Part shown: in pieces, positions 43,561-53,248 of the stretch
How the letters are laid out: each line of letters opens with the position of its first letter
How positions within the stretch are numbered: the first letter of the stretch is position 1
Assembly: GCA_965224525.1 (NCBI GenBank)
Contig: OZ245050.1
Span: forward strand, 620,001-684,000
DNA: 64,000 bases
Source: Granulosicoccus sp036478565
Lineage (GTDB): Bacteria; Pseudomonadota; Gammaproteobacteria; Granulosicoccales; Granulosicoccaceae
Reading direction: 5' to 3'
The notes under the pieces: model-generated
Databases searched by the model: none
What the model was told of the DNA's origin: nothing
Seen by the model: only the letters and a program-made list of their open reading frames with translations
Position numbers and translations under genes: made by a program

Positions 43561-44673
43561 GTGAGCGCCTTTCTTGCTGAATACGGTCTGTTCCTGCTTA
43601 AAACACTAACCATTGTCATTGCGATTGTTCTGGTTTTAATTGCAATCATTGGTGCGGTTGTTCGTACGCGTCGCATGGGAGGTGCTGGCGGTAGTGGCGA
43701 GGGACACATTGAGATTAGCAAGTTTAATGAACGCCTGGAGGATATGCAGGAGGCGTTGTCCTTGTCGCTACTGGAGCCGGTTGCTCGCAAGCAGGCTGAA
43801 AAGGACAAGAAAAAGTCTGATAAAGCTGAACGCAAGGCCGCTAAACAAGCAGCAAAGCGTGCGAAAAAACAACGTGGTGCGGGTGAGACCATTGCACCGG
43901 ATGAATCGAAGCGCCGAGTCTACGTGATGAATTTTGACGGTGATCTCAGAGCTTCTGCAGTGGATAACCTACGACGTGAAATAACCGCTTTGCTGACGAC
44001 TGCGACGCCGGAGGATGAGGTAGTGATTCGACTTGAAAGCGGTGGTGGCATGGTCGCGCCATACGGTTTGGGTGCCTCGCAGCTGGACAGGATTCGGCAA
44101 AAGAAAATCCCTCTGACTGTTTGTGTGGACAAGGTCGCTGCAAGTGGCGGGTATATGATGGCCTGTGTAAGCGACAAACTCATCGCTGCACCGTTTGCCG
44201 TTCTTGGCTCTATTGGGGTGGTGGCGCAAATACCCAATTTTCACCGCTTGCTGAAAGAACTGAAAATCGATTTCGAACTGCTTACTGCTGGAAAATTTAA
44301 ACGGACGTTAACGCTCTTTGGAGAGAACACGGATGAAGGTCGGCAGAAATTTCTGGAAGATATCGAACGCATTCATGTGCAGTTCAAACAGCATGTTGGC
44401 ACGCACAGATCGTCCCTGGATATCGAGAAAGTGGCAACGGGCGAGATTTGGTCAGGCCAGGATGCGCTGGACCTGAATCTGGCCGATCGGCTTGCGACCA
44501 GTGACGAGTACCTGGTTGAGGCCTGTGAGGAGAGTGAGGTACTGCTGCTAGCCTACAAGGAAAAGCGCAATTTGATGGATCGGTTCTCTTTCGGTATCGA
44601 AGCCACCATCGATCGCGTCTTGATGCGCTGGGTAGACCGCCTGATGAAAAGTCGATTTTCGATTGGCGGATAA
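43561..44673 (+). CDS. sohB: Probable protease SohB (S49 family)
   Basis: 370 residues, GTG start immediately after the rlmKL stop. One N-terminal transmembrane helix (about 10-36) is followed by a Lys/Ala-rich cytoplasmic or periplasmic coil (about 75-112) and the S49 protease domain. The nucleophile is Ser195 in V-A-A-S-G-G-Y-M-M, with the general-base lysine at 245 or 247 in G-K-F-K-R. S49 SohB is an inner-membrane peptidase related to signal-peptide peptidase, thought to degrade cleaved signal peptides or misfolded membrane-associated proteins. A strong hairpin 30 bp after the stop probably ends the transcript. Confidence 0.92.
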   Translation: MSAFLAEYGLFLLKTLTIVIAIVLVLIAIIGAVVRTRRMGGAGGSGEGHIEISKFNERLEDMQEALSLSLLEPVARKQAEKDKKKSDKAERKAAKQAAKRAKKQRGAGETIAPDESKRRVYVMNFDGDLRASAVDNLRREITALLTTATPEDEVVIRLESGGGMVAPYGLGASQLDRIRQKKIPLTVCVDKVAASGGYMMACVSDKLIAAPFAVLGSIGVVAQIPNFHRLLKELKIDFELLTAGKFKRTLTLFGENTDEGRQKFLEDIERIHVQFKQHVGTHRSSLDIEKVATGEIWSGQDALDLNLADRLATSDEYLVEACEESEVLLLAYKEKRNLMDRFSFGIEATIDRVLMRWVDRLMKSRFSIGG

Positions 44674-44702
44674 TTTGTCGCTCTGAGGTGGCCGTAAAAG
44701 TT

Positions 44703-44733
44703 GCCTCGTGAGCCGTCCATTGGCTCACGAGGC
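44703..44733. terminator. Strong 12-bp stem-loop between convergent sohB and S41 protease genes
   Basis: GCCTCGTGAGCC (44703-44714) and GGCTCACGAGGC (44722-44733) are perfect complements around a 7-base loop. On the minus strand the stem is followed by AACTTTTAC, weakly T-rich. It lies 30 bp after the sohB stop, which fits a terminator for sohB and possibly for both directions. Confidence 0.65.
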
Positions 44734-44892
44734 GGGTGCAGCTGGATTGTGGTGACGTGTTCATCCTTGTCGATACAACGGCAGCTGCGGTCAGGACCTG
44801 GTACTGATATCTGGATCATCTCGTCGATCAAAGTTCAGGGGCCTCGAATCGATGGGTGCGATTTAGCCTGCTTAACGAATAATAATACAGGT

Positions 44893-46308
44893 TTAGTCTA
44901 TTATGGCCATCGGTCGATTGTCTATATCGCCTAATGAGCGCAGTTTATCACGACTATGCTGACGCTGTGCAACTGCGGCTGGCGGTGTTGCACAAACGCC
45001 CTTGTAGAGATAGTTGAGCGCTGCATTCAGCATGCCTTCTTTAAAGTCGCCGAATTCATGCGTGATGTCATCGGCAACCAGGCAGTCAGGTTCGATACCA
45101 TTGATGACGGTTGCGCCATCTGCGTTGGACGATATGACTTCCAGAGCGTTCATGCGTTTGCCGCAGAAATCACGGCCGCTGGTCTGGAAGGGCTTGGCAG
45201 CAGTGGTACCCGAACCAATGACCGTCACGTCGATATAGGGGCGAAGGCCGTTTATAACCAGTTCTGACGATGATGCGGTGCCCGGTCCGGTTATGGCAAC
45301 CATTCGCATAACACCAAGCGAATATTCCTCTTCAGGAAAAACGCCTGTCTGGTTATTGGCGGTGTACTTGTCATTGAATGACAGTATCTCAAATGTTTGT
45401 CCGAAAACCGTTGGGCCAGCGATCTGGCTGGCAAGTTTTTGCGCGATCGCGGTTCTGCCACCACCGTTGTATCGCAAGTCGAGAACTAATTCGCTGACAC
45501 CATCCTGCGCCATCCGGTCAATGTAGAAATCAAGCTCTTCTCTTGCTGTTTCTATAAATGTTTCGAATCGCAAGTAGCCATATTTGATGCCATTTTTTGA
45601 AAAAATTCCGGCAACCGATACCGCGCTGACCGGATACTCGGCACTGGTGACTACTTCGTCGCGAGTATCACCGGCATTATCGGTAATAGTTAGGGTTACT
45701 GTCATCGGGTTTGGCGGGCGGCCAAAGAATTCAACATATTGTTCTTCACTAAGCTCATTGGCCGAAACCCCGTTGGCAGCAACAAAGATATCACCTCGCT
45801 TGATGTCTGCATCGGCCATCGGGGAGTTTACGCGGATATGATTGAATCGCCACTGCCCGGTGTCGTCTTTCTGTATTCGGAAGCCGAAACCAAAGGCAAG
45901 CCCGTCGTTGAAGAAAGAACCCTGGGATTCGGCATTCTGTACATTGCTAAAGCGATCGGGTGGGTTGACTCGAAGTGCTTTTATCAGCTCTTCGGGTGAA
46001 TTGAATTCGTCGAGATTCAGGGTGGGAACCTGATCGTAAAACAGGTAATAGTCATGCATATTGCCATCAACCCAACGATTCTGGCTTTGAACTGAGCAGT
46101 CTTCCGCAGCTGGATCGAGGGGGGCGGTCGTAGCCTGTGCTGTCTCTGACTCGGCGGAACCAGCAGTCGATGTGGGTATTGAGGTTGGCTCGCTAGTTGT
46201 TGCAGGAGAATCATCTGCGGGTAATGGATCACTATCCCCACCCGAACTGCCACAGGCACTCAGCATTGCAAGTGGCAGCATCAGTATCAGGCAACTGCTT
46301 GTATTCAT
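44893..46308 (-). CDS. S41 family peptidase, lipoprotein (C-terminal processing protease-like)
   Basis: 471 residues with a lipoprotein signal (L-S-A-C, Cys19) and a Ser/Thr/Ala-rich linker (about 20-70). A PDZ-like segment lies near 155-210 (G-D-I-F-V-A-A-N-G-V). The S41 peptidase core contains L-V-L-D-L-R-Y-N-G-G-G (about 274) and G-P-G-T-A-S-S-S-E (catalytic Ser about 346), with the likely catalytic lysine in T-A-A-K-P-F (about 372). It is expected to be membrane-anchored, facing the periplasm. Cysteines at 71, 382, 409 and 439 could form disulfides. Monocistronic, converging on sohB. Confidence 0.9.
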   Translation of the reverse strand: MNTSSCLILMLPLAMLSACGSSGGDSDPLPADDSPATTSEPTSIPTSTAGSAESETAQATTAPLDPAAEDCSVQSQNRWVDGNMHDYYLFYDQVPTLNLDEFNSPEELIKALRVNPPDRFSNVQNAESQGSFFNDGLAFGFGFRIQKDDTGQWRFNHIRVNSPMADADIKRGDIFVAANGVSANELSEEQYVEFFGRPPNPMTVTLTITDNAGDTRDEVVTSAEYPVSAVSVAGIFSKNGIKYGYLRFETFIETAREELDFYIDRMAQDGVSELVLDLRYNGGGRTAIAQKLASQIAGPTVFGQTFEILSFNDKYTANNQTGVFPEEEYSLGVMRMVAITGPGTASSSELVINGLRPYIDVTVIGSGTTAAKPFQTSGRDFCGKRMNALEVISSNADGATVINGIEPDCLVADDITHEFGDFKEGMLNAALNYLYKGVCATPPAAVAQRQHSRDKLRSLGDIDNRPMAIID

Positions 46309-46397
46309 TTACCGGTGCATCTTATGGAATCTACTCAATGTTACTCCCGCTTGATACTGGTTGAGGTGTGACAGATCGGACACTTGACCTGTTTTAA

Positions 46398-48086
46398 TTA
46401 CCGTTCTTCGTCGTCGAGCGCCTGCGCCCATTCGCGCAAGCGAAATTTCTGGATCTTACCGGTTGATGTTTTTGGCAGTTCACGAAATACGACGGTTTTA
46501 GGGCATTTGAAATGTGCCAGCCGGTCTCTACACCAGGAGATCAACTCCGCTTCGGTCGCTGTACCATCCTTGGTTAGCTGTACAAAGGCGCAGGGTGTTT
46601 CGCCCCAGTGTGGGTGCGGACGCGCAGCAACCGCTGCCTCCAGTACCTGTGGGTGAGCGTACAAAGTGCTTTCGATCTCTATAGAGGAAATGTTTTCACC
46701 ACCGGATATGATGATGTCTTTGGCGCGATCAAGAATGCGTAAATAACCGTCTTTATCCATGACGGCGAGATCACCGCTGTGAAACCAGCCACCGCGAAAG
46801 GCTTCCGCATTGGCCGCCGCATTTCTGAAGTAACCGCGCATGACGATATTGCCACGAAACATAACCTCGCCAATGGTCTGACCATCGCGTGCTACCGGCT
46901 CGAGCGTGTCCGGGTGCAAAACAGCCAGATTCTCCAGAACCTGATACCGCACGCCCTGGCGTGATTTTAACCGCGCTCGCTCATTGACGGGCAATGCGTC
47001 CCATTCAGGTTTCCAGGCACACATGACCGCAGGCCCGTAAGTCTCGGTCAGCCCATAGACGTGCGTTACATCAAAACCGAGTGCCTCAATGCCGGATAAT
47101 ACGCTGACTGGTGGGGGAGCTGCCGCCGTCATAATTTTCACTGGATGATTCAGTGGCCTCGCAACTGAAGCACTGGCATTCAGAATGAAGTTCAGGATGA
47201 CAGGGGCGCCACAGAAATGGTTGACACCTTGTTCGGCTATCTGCTTGTAGATGACTTCTGCATCAACGCTTCGGGTACACACGCTGGTGCCGGCATTTGC
47301 TGCCAGCGACCATGGAAAGCACCAACCATTGCAGTGGAACATTGGCAGGGTCCAAAGATAAACGGGGTGCATAGGCATTTGCCAACCTGTGATATTTGCC
47401 ATTGCATTTAGCATGGCACCGCGATGATGGTAAACAACACCTTTTGGTTTGCCGGTTGTGCCGGAGGTATAGTTCAGTGAAATGGATTGCCACTCATCAT
47501 CCGGTAGTTGCCATCGCCAGTTCGAATCGATATCCGGCAAGCCTTCAATATTATTAGCTGTGTCAGTAAACGAGGCGTATGTTAAGTCGCTGATGGCGTC
47601 ACCTTTCGCTTGCGGGTCGTCCAGGGTGACCAATAGTGGTTTTACTTCCATCTGCAATACCGCATCGCGAACCAGTGCAGTCGAATCTCGATCAACAAAT
47701 AGAACCCTGGCGCCGCAGTGCTCCAGAATATAGGTAACTGTATTAGCTTCCAAACGTGTATTGATCGCATTCAGTACCGCGCCACACATGGGTACGAAAA
47801 AGTGTGCATCAAAAAGAGCGGGAATGTTCGGAGCGATGATGGCAACGACATCGCCAGTCCGAATGCCTAGCGCATGCAGACGGGCAGCTGCTCTCTGGCA
47901 ACGCCTGTAGACCGACTGCCAGTTGCAGGTTTCTGCGTCATAAATTATTGCGGGGTGGTCGGGGTATACATCGGCGGTGCGCGCCAGAAAGCTCAAAGGG
48001 CTCAGCGCTGAATGGTTGGCGGTAAGTTTTGGCAGAGCAACGTCACCGTCTCCGGGCATGGCTTCATTGGCAGCAGTGGCTCGCAT
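46398..48086 (-). CDS. AMP-dependent acyl-CoA synthetase (fatty-acid or DmdB-like)
   Basis: About 562 residues from ATG 48086; the frame extends to 48188, but those 34 residues run into the divergent gene's control region. The AMP-binding loop is N-Y-T-S-G-T-T-G-K-P-K-G-V, with Y-G-L-T-E-T-Y-G-P and the C-terminal W-F-H-S-G-D-L and catalytic Lys in K-T-S-T-G-K-I-Q-K. The family activates medium-chain or substituted acids to acyl-CoA; relatives with this opening (L-S-P-L-S-F-L-A-R-T-A) include the DMSP-pathway enzyme DmdB. The substrate is not determinable. Divergent from a CoA-transferase gene, with 91 bp between the starts. Confidence 0.9.
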   Translation of the reverse strand: MRATAANEAMPGDGDVALPKLTANHSALSPLSFLARTADVYPDHPAIIYDAETCNWQSVYRRCQRAAARLHALGIRTGDVVAIIAPNIPALFDAHFFVPMCGAVLNAINTRLEANTVTYILEHCGARVLFVDRDSTALVRDAVLQMEVKPLLVTLDDPQAKGDAISDLTYASFTDTANNIEGLPDIDSNWRWQLPDDEWQSISLNYTSGTTGKPKGVVYHHRGAMLNAMANITGWQMPMHPVYLWTLPMFHCNGWCFPWSLAANAGTSVCTRSVDAEVIYKQIAEQGVNHFCGAPVILNFILNASASVARPLNHPVKIMTAAAPPPVSVLSGIEALGFDVTHVYGLTETYGPAVMCAWKPEWDALPVNERARLKSRQGVRYQVLENLAVLHPDTLEPVARDGQTIGEVMFRGNIVMRGYFRNAAANAEAFRGGWFHSGDLAVMDKDGYLRILDRAKDIIISGGENISSIEIESTLYAHPQVLEAAVAARPHPHWGETPCAFVQLTKDGTATEAELISWCRDRLAHFKCPKTVVFRELPKTSTGKIQKFRLREWAQALDDEER

Positions 48087-48177
48087 ATTTACTCTCTGTT
48101 GAACGCATCCAGTGGACTGAATTCTATCTATATGACGCTGCAGTCGTATACTGAAATCACTATCACAAAGGAAATCC

Positions 48178-49383
48178 ATGATGGACAAACGACCGTTGGC
48201 AGGGCTTCGGGTTCTGGAGATGGGGCAGTTGATAGCCGGGCCATTTGCCGGTCAGATGCTGGCGGCTTTTGGTGCTGATGTGGTAAAAATCGAGCCCCCG
48301 GGGCGTGGTGATCCATTGCGTACCTGGCGGGTTCTGGATGAAAAGGGTACATCGTACTGGTGGCGTAGTATTGCCCGTAACAAGCGTTCACTAACGCTGG
48401 ATTTATCGAAGCCCAAGGGCCAGGATATAGCGCGCTCGCTGGTATTTAAGAGTGATGTCCTGATTGAAAACTTTCGACCAGGACGCATGGAGGCATGGGG
48501 TCTTGGGCCGGAAACCTTCAGTTGTGATCATCCTGCTCTGATCTACACCCGCGTTTCCGGGTATGGACAAACCGGCCCCTACGCGGCGCGGCCCGGATTT
48601 GCATCGGCCTGTGAAGGTGTGGCAGGTTTACGGTACGTAAACGGGTATCCTGGCGAACGACCGGTTCGACTGAATCTCAGTCTGGGTGATTCACTGGCGG
48701 GTATGCATGCGGTCATTGGCACCTTGCTGGCGTTGATTGCGCGGCAGCCGACGACTCATGGGGGGCAGGGGCAAACCGTGGATGTTTCCATTGTTGAATC
48801 TGTATTCAACATGATGGAAGGCGTATTCCCGGAATATGATGGTGCAGGTGTCGTGCGTGAACCATCGGGCTCGACAGTGACTGGTATCGTACCAACCAAT
48901 ACCTACCAGTGTGCCGATGGGTTATACGTGGTTATCGGTGGCAATGGAGACTCCATATTCCAGCGACTGATGGCAGTGGCTGGGCGTGCTGATCTGGCAG
49001 ATGACCCGCGACTGTCAAACAACATTGGCCGGGTAAGTCATGAGGCGGAAATTGACTCAGCGCTGGCCATCTGGACAGCGTCATTGGACTTGGCTGCGGT
49101 GTTGAGCGCTTTGGAAGCAGCTGATGTGCCAGCCGGGCCGGTCAATTCCATTGCGGATATCGCCGCGGACCCGCATTTCCAGGCGCGCGATAACTTCGAA
49201 CAAGTCACAGTTCATGGAGAAACACGGCGTTTGCCAGCCGTGCACCCGCGTCTACAAGGTACCCCGGCTCAAACCCGCTGGGCCGGTCCAGAGCTTGGAG
49301 AACACACGGTTGAGGTGCTGACTGAATGGCTTGACGTGGTTGCTGACCAATGTGATAGCTGGCGAACAGAAGGAATTATTTGA
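48178..49383 (+). CDS. Family III CoA-transferase (CaiB/BaiF)
   Basis: 401 residues; ATG 48178 or 48181 with AAAGGAA upstream. Family motifs are present: L-A-G-L-R-V-L-E-M-G-Q-L-I-A-G-P near the start, V-K-I-E-P-P-G-R-G-D, L-I-E-N-F-R-P-G, and G-D-S-L-A-G-M-H-A-V, whose aspartate is the expected nucleophile. It transfers CoA between organic acids, for example onto a dicarboxylic or aromatic acid. The divergent acyl-CoA synthetase suggests a shared catabolic route. Confidence 0.92.
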   Translation: MMDKRPLAGLRVLEMGQLIAGPFAGQMLAAFGADVVKIEPPGRGDPLRTWRVLDEKGTSYWWRSIARNKRSLTLDLSKPKGQDIARSLVFKSDVLIENFRPGRMEAWGLGPETFSCDHPALIYTRVSGYGQTGPYAARPGFASACEGVAGLRYVNGYPGERPVRLNLSLGDSLAGMHAVIGTLLALIARQPTTHGGQGQTVDVSIVESVFNMMEGVFPEYDGAGVVREPSGSTVTGIVPTNTYQCADGLYVVIGGNGDSIFQRLMAVAGRADLADDPRLSNNIGRVSHEAEIDSALAIWTASLDLAAVLSALEAADVPAGPVNSIADIAADPHFQARDNFEQVTVHGETRRLPAVHPRLQGTPAQTRWAGPELGEHTVEVLTEWLDVVADQCDSWRTEGII

Positions 49384-49473
49384 ACCAGTTTGCATTTTGC
49401 GTGAAATCGTTTAGTTGGACAGAGTGCGCCCGCAAGGTCTACTAATACCAATCCCGGGTAGCACACTGTCAAG

Positions 49474-50001
49474 TTGCTTGCGAATACGTCGATATCAGTT
49501 CAGGAACGGCCGTTCGTCTCGAGTCAATCCGATTCGGTAAATGACGGGCTGCTACAGCGACAGGTATTTCACGTAGTGCTAAATCAGCAACAAGTAGCGA
49601 ACTACCGGGTAGTGGGAACAACTATCGCGGCAGGCTTGTACCTGCTGCTGCTGTGCGGGCACGTTTTGTTGCCTGCGGTAGAACCGTTTGCGTTGTTTCT
49701 GGCTGTTGCTATGTGTACTGCTACGGTGGCGGTTGCCAGGCTGCCATCATCTGACAGGCGCATTGCCATACAGACAAAATTTGGAATGCGCGTTGTGGAG
49801 CGTCTTGCCAAGCCATCTGCGTCAGATGTATCGCAGTCCACGGGCCTCGCTGAGTTCTATGATAAAGAGTTGAAACAGCTCGAAGTAGAGCTTGAAGCGC
49901 TGGAAAACCAACTGCAAAGGGATGCTGCAGCGCAGAATATGCCATTGCTTGCCGGGCAAGGTGTGCAATTTTGGCCTAACTCTGGGGCCGCAGCCGACTG
50001 A
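49474..50001 (+). CDS. Small membrane protein with C-terminal coiled coil, unknown function
   Basis: Up to 175 residues; TTG start at 49474 without a clear ribosome-binding site (GTG 49579 is an alternative). Two transmembrane segments (about 47-67 and 70-90) are followed by a polar region and a C-terminal heptad-like helix (about 127-155, rich in Leu and Glu). I do not recognise a family. The stop overlaps the start of the c-di-GMP protein (TGATG), so it is co-translated with it. It could be a membrane partner or anchor for the soluble downstream signalling protein; this is inference from context. Confidence 0.6.
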   Translation: MLANTSISVQERPFVSSQSDSVNDGLLQRQVFHVVLNQQQVANYRVVGTTIAAGLYLLLLCGHVLLPAVEPFALFLAVAMCTATVAVARLPSSDRRIAIQTKFGMRVVERLAKPSASDVSQSTGLAEFYDKELKQLEVELEALENQLQRDAAAQNMPLLAGQGVQFWPNSGAAAD

Positions 50002-52193
50002 TGCTCCAGAGAGCTGCCAATAGCGACTTGATTGTGTCTGGTATGGACGAGGCCCGACGCCCGATCATATTGCATGTCGATGATGATGCGGCAAGCCTCA
50101 TGATGGCAGAAGGCGCGCTGGAAGACGCAGGTTTTGAGGTGGTGCAGGCCAGCGACGGTATGCAGGCTATCGACTGTTTTCTTGCTCACGACCCAGACTT
50201 GATTATCATGGATGCGATCATGCCGAAAATGGATGGGTTTGCAGCGATTGCTGAAATTCGCGGAAAATCAAATGGAGCGCATATACCTATTCTGATGATT
50301 ACTGGTCTGGATGACCTTGATTCCATTACGCGAGCTTACGATGAAGGCGCGACAGACTTTCTCACAAAACCGGTCAACTTTTATATCCTGCCACATCGCG
50401 TGCAATACATGCTGAGGTCCATGGCAACGGCTGACGCTTTGCGATCCAGTCAGGCCAAACTTGACAATGCACAACGAATTGCTCGGCTCGGGAACTGGGA
50501 ATGGAATATCGAGAACGATGAATTAAGCTGGTCTCGAGAGTTTGGCCGAATTCTGGGTGTTTCGAAGAATAATAATCTGGGCAGCTGGACAAATTTTCTC
50601 GAACACATTGAAGACTCTGAGAAGCAGAATGTGCAACTGTTGGCAGATCGGGCGGTGAGTGATAGTAGTGCTTTCAACGTGGAGTTTCGCATAGCCAGCT
50701 CAGGAGAGAAAGCGATGCGTACGATTCGACTGGAAGCGGAGCCGCATTTGTCTGAAGCAGGCGATTGCATACGCATGCTCGGTACAATGCAGGACATTAC
50801 TGAACAAATTGAAGCACAGGCTCAGATACACAACCTGGCATATTCCGACCTGGTTACTGGTTTGCCAAATCGCGCGCAGCTTAATGACAGCTTGCGTTTT
50901 GTGCTGCAGACTGCTGAACGAAATGAATCGCAATTTTCGTTACTATTTCTGGATCTGGATCGTTTCAAAAAAGTAAATGACACACTTGGCCATGATGCGG
51001 GTGATGAACTGTTGAGACAAGTAGCTGAGCGTCTGACGTCTGCACTTCGCGAGTCCGATTCAATTGTTCGCGGCAGTGACGACGAAGAATATTCGTCGCA
51101 TACGGTTGCCCGATTGGGAGGCGACGAATTTGTCGTATTGCTTGGCCATATTAATCGTGCTGATGATGCGGCACGGGTAGCGCAACGGATCGGAAAATCC
51201 GTTAGCGAGATTTACACTATAGACAATACTGAAGTGTCAGTGACGACAACTATCGGCATCGCGCTGTACCCTGCGGATGGGCTGGACGCTGATACGCTGA
51301 TGAAGCACGCCGACGTAGCGATGTATCATGCCAAAGAGCAGGGCCGCAACAATTATCAATTTTATTCGCGTGGTATTCACGAAAAAACGCTGGCGCGCTT
51401 CTCTATGGAACGGGAGCTTAAACATGCCGTTGAGAATAATGAACTGACATTGGTCTACCAGCCGAAAATATCGATGTCTGATGGCAGCGTTGCAGGTGTA
51501 GAAGCATTGGTGCGCTGGCATCATCCAGATAACGGTCTGATCAGCCCGGCAGATTTCATTCCCTTGGCCGAGGACTCCGGTCTGATTCTGCCTTTGGGGC
51601 AGTGGGTGTTGAATGAAGCCTGCGAACAGATGCAAAGCTGGATTGATGCTGGTATTGGACCCTTTCCTGTCGCCGTTAATTTCTCTGCCGAGCAGTTTAC
51701 CGGCAGTGATATTGTGCAGGATATTATTTCTGCACTCGGCAAATATGGTTTGGATCCGCGTTGGCTGGAAGTGGAGTTGACTGAAAGCCTGCTATTGCAG
51801 GATATCGAGGCTGGCATAGAAGTGCTGGGGCGCATGAGAGAACTTGGTATTCAGTTGTCTATCGACGACTTTGGTACCGGGTTTTCATCATTGAGCTACC
51901 TGAAACGACTGCCAATTGACAAATTAAAGATTGACCAGAGCTTTATCCGTGATCTATGCAGCGACGTTGGTGATGCAGCCATTGTGTCGGCCGTTATCAG
52001 ACTAAGCCATGATTTAGGCTTGAGTGTTGTTGCAGAAGGTGTGGAAACCCAGTTACAGTACGATAAACTGCTGGGTTATAATTGCAACGAGGTACAGGGT
52101 TTTCTGGTTAGCTATCCGTTGCCACCGGAATCGTTTGTGGCGTGGCTGGAAGAATGGCAGAAGCCCGGTTTGAACCAGGCCGCTGCCCGGTAA
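50001..52193 (+). CDS. Response regulator with PAS, GGDEF and EAL domains (c-di-GMP turnover)
   Basis: 730 residues. The receiver domain (about 20-140) has phospho-acceptor Asp71 in I-I-M-D-A-I-M-P and Lys123. The PAS domain spans about 155-275. The GGDEF domain (about 285-460) has intact L-G-G-D-E-F, so cyclase activity is possible. The EAL domain (about 475-715) has E-A-L-V-R-W, V-N-F-S-A, E-L-T-E-S, D-D-F-G-T-G, K-L-K-I-D, A-E-G-V-E-T and V-Q-G-F, all consistent with active phosphodiesterase. Such dual proteins switch direction with phosphorylation or PAS ligand. No histidine kinase is adjacent. Start coupled to the small membrane protein gene. Given the polysaccharide genes in the window, matrix control is plausible. 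Confidence 0.95.
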   Translation: MLQRAANSDLIVSGMDEARRPIILHVDDDAASLMMAEGALEDAGFEVVQASDGMQAIDCFLAHDPDLIIMDAIMPKMDGFAAIAEIRGKSNGAHIPILMITGLDDLDSITRAYDEGATDFLTKPVNFYILPHRVQYMLRSMATADALRSSQAKLDNAQRIARLGNWEWNIENDELSWSREFGRILGVSKNNNLGSWTNFLEHIEDSEKQNVQLLADRAVSDSSAFNVEFRIASSGEKAMRTIRLEAEPHLSEAGDCIRMLGTMQDITEQIEAQAQIHNLAYSDLVTGLPNRAQLNDSLRFVLQTAERNESQFSLLFLDLDRFKKVNDTLGHDAGDELLRQVAERLTSALRESDSIVRGSDDEEYSSHTVARLGGDEFVVLLGHINRADDAARVAQRIGKSVSEIYTIDNTEVSVTTTIGIALYPADGLDADTLMKHADVAMYHAKEQGRNNYQFYSRGIHEKTLARFSMERELKHAVENNELTLVYQPKISMSDGSVAGVEALVRWHHPDNGLISPADFIPLAEDSGLILPLGQWVLNEACEQMQSWIDAGIGPFPVAVNFSAEQFTGSDIVQDIISALGKYGLDPRWLEVELTESLLLQDIEAGIEVLGRMRELGIQLSIDDFGTGFSSLSYLKRLPIDKLKIDQSFIRDLCSDVGDAAIVSAVIRLSHDLGLSVVAEGVETQLQYDKLLGYNCNEVQGFLVSYPLPPESFVAWLEEWQKPGLNQAAAR

Positions 52194-52203
52194 ATAGCTT
52201 CGG

Positions 52204-53001
52204 CTAACTGTGAGTCCACTCAGGTTTGCGTTTTTGCATGAATGCATCAATACCCTCGCCGACATCGTTTGACATCATATTGCAGGCCATTTTAGCTCCG
52301 GCAAGTGTGTAGGCATCGTCGAGCGGCATGTCCAGTTGCTCGTAGAACAAGGACTTGCCGGTACTGACAGCAACAGAAGACTTGTCGATGATTGTTTTGC
52401 AAAAATCAGCCACCGCAGATTCAAGCTCTTCGGGCGCTACTGCGCGATTGACAAGGCCCCATCCGGCAGCTGTTCGGGCTGAAATGAAATCGCCGGTCAT
52501 CAACATTTCAAAGGCCCGCTTCCTGGATACATTACGCGATAGTGCCACTGATGGCGTGCTGCAAAACAAACCCATATTGATGCCGGAAACGGCGAAACGC
52601 GCGTCGGTACTGGCTATAGCCAGATCGCAGTTGGCAACCAGCTGACAGCCGGCCGCTGTTGCGATGCCCTGAACTTCAGCAATAACTGGCATCGGTAACG
52701 CGATCAATGATTGCATAAAGTGGCTGCAACGATTGAACAGCGCCTGATAGTAAGCTTGCTCGGGGTGAGCGCGCATCTCCTTCAGATCGTGGCCTGCGCA
52801 AAATGCTCGGCCGCGAGCACGAATTACCACTACGCGGGTGCTGTCCGGTAGCGAGTCGATGCCTTGCTGCAGGGCTTCAAGCATACTGTTTGACAGAGCA
52901 TTGAACTGCTTGGGCCGATTTAAAGTGAGCCGGGTTATTCCGGCCGTGTGTTCGACGAGCAAAGGGGAGTCTGTGATATTTTCCGAAACCAGTGTTGACA
53001 T
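52204..53001 (-). CDS. Enoyl-CoA hydratase/isomerase family protein (ECHDC3-like)
   Basis: 265 residues from ATG 53001; the frame is open further but the upstream sequence is non-coding in character. Crotonase-fold motifs: L-N-R-P-K-Q-F-N-A-L-S, the oxyanion-hole segments F-C-A-G-H-D-L-K-E-M and G-I-A-T-A-A-G-C-Q-L-V, and N-M-G-L-F-C-S-T-P. The last is typical of the ECHDC3-type subgroup, in which hydratase activity is not well established. Likely participates in acyl-CoA metabolism with the neighbouring genes. Converges on the c-di-GMP gene, 10 bp away. Confidence 0.9.
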   Translation of the reverse strand: MSTLVSENITDSPLLVEHTAGITRLTLNRPKQFNALSNSMLEALQQGIDSLPDSTRVVVIRARGRAFCAGHDLKEMRAHPEQAYYQALFNRCSHFMQSLIALPMPVIAEVQGIATAAGCQLVANCDLAIASTDARFAVSGINMGLFCSTPSVALSRNVSRKRAFEMLMTGDFISARTAAGWGLVNRAVAPEELESAVADFCKTIIDKSSVAVSTGKSLFYEQLDMPLDDAYTLAGAKMACNMMSNDVGEGIDAFMQKRKPEWTHS

Positions 53002-53248
53002 GCGAATTATTTCTCCTGACGAATTAATTTCAGAAATATGAATAGCGATATAGCGCATGTTGCCAGTAACCGGCTTTCGATGCCAGCAGGTATAAAACAG
53101 CGGATTAAGCAAAGGCGGGTGAGAACTGCGACGTCTCTTAACAGTTCCTGGCATAGGCTCCATAGGGATAGTTTGACTAAATTAGTTGTTTGATACACTA
53201 CAGTGTGATGTTCCAGAATCAGCAATATTTCAACAGTGGAGAATTCCG

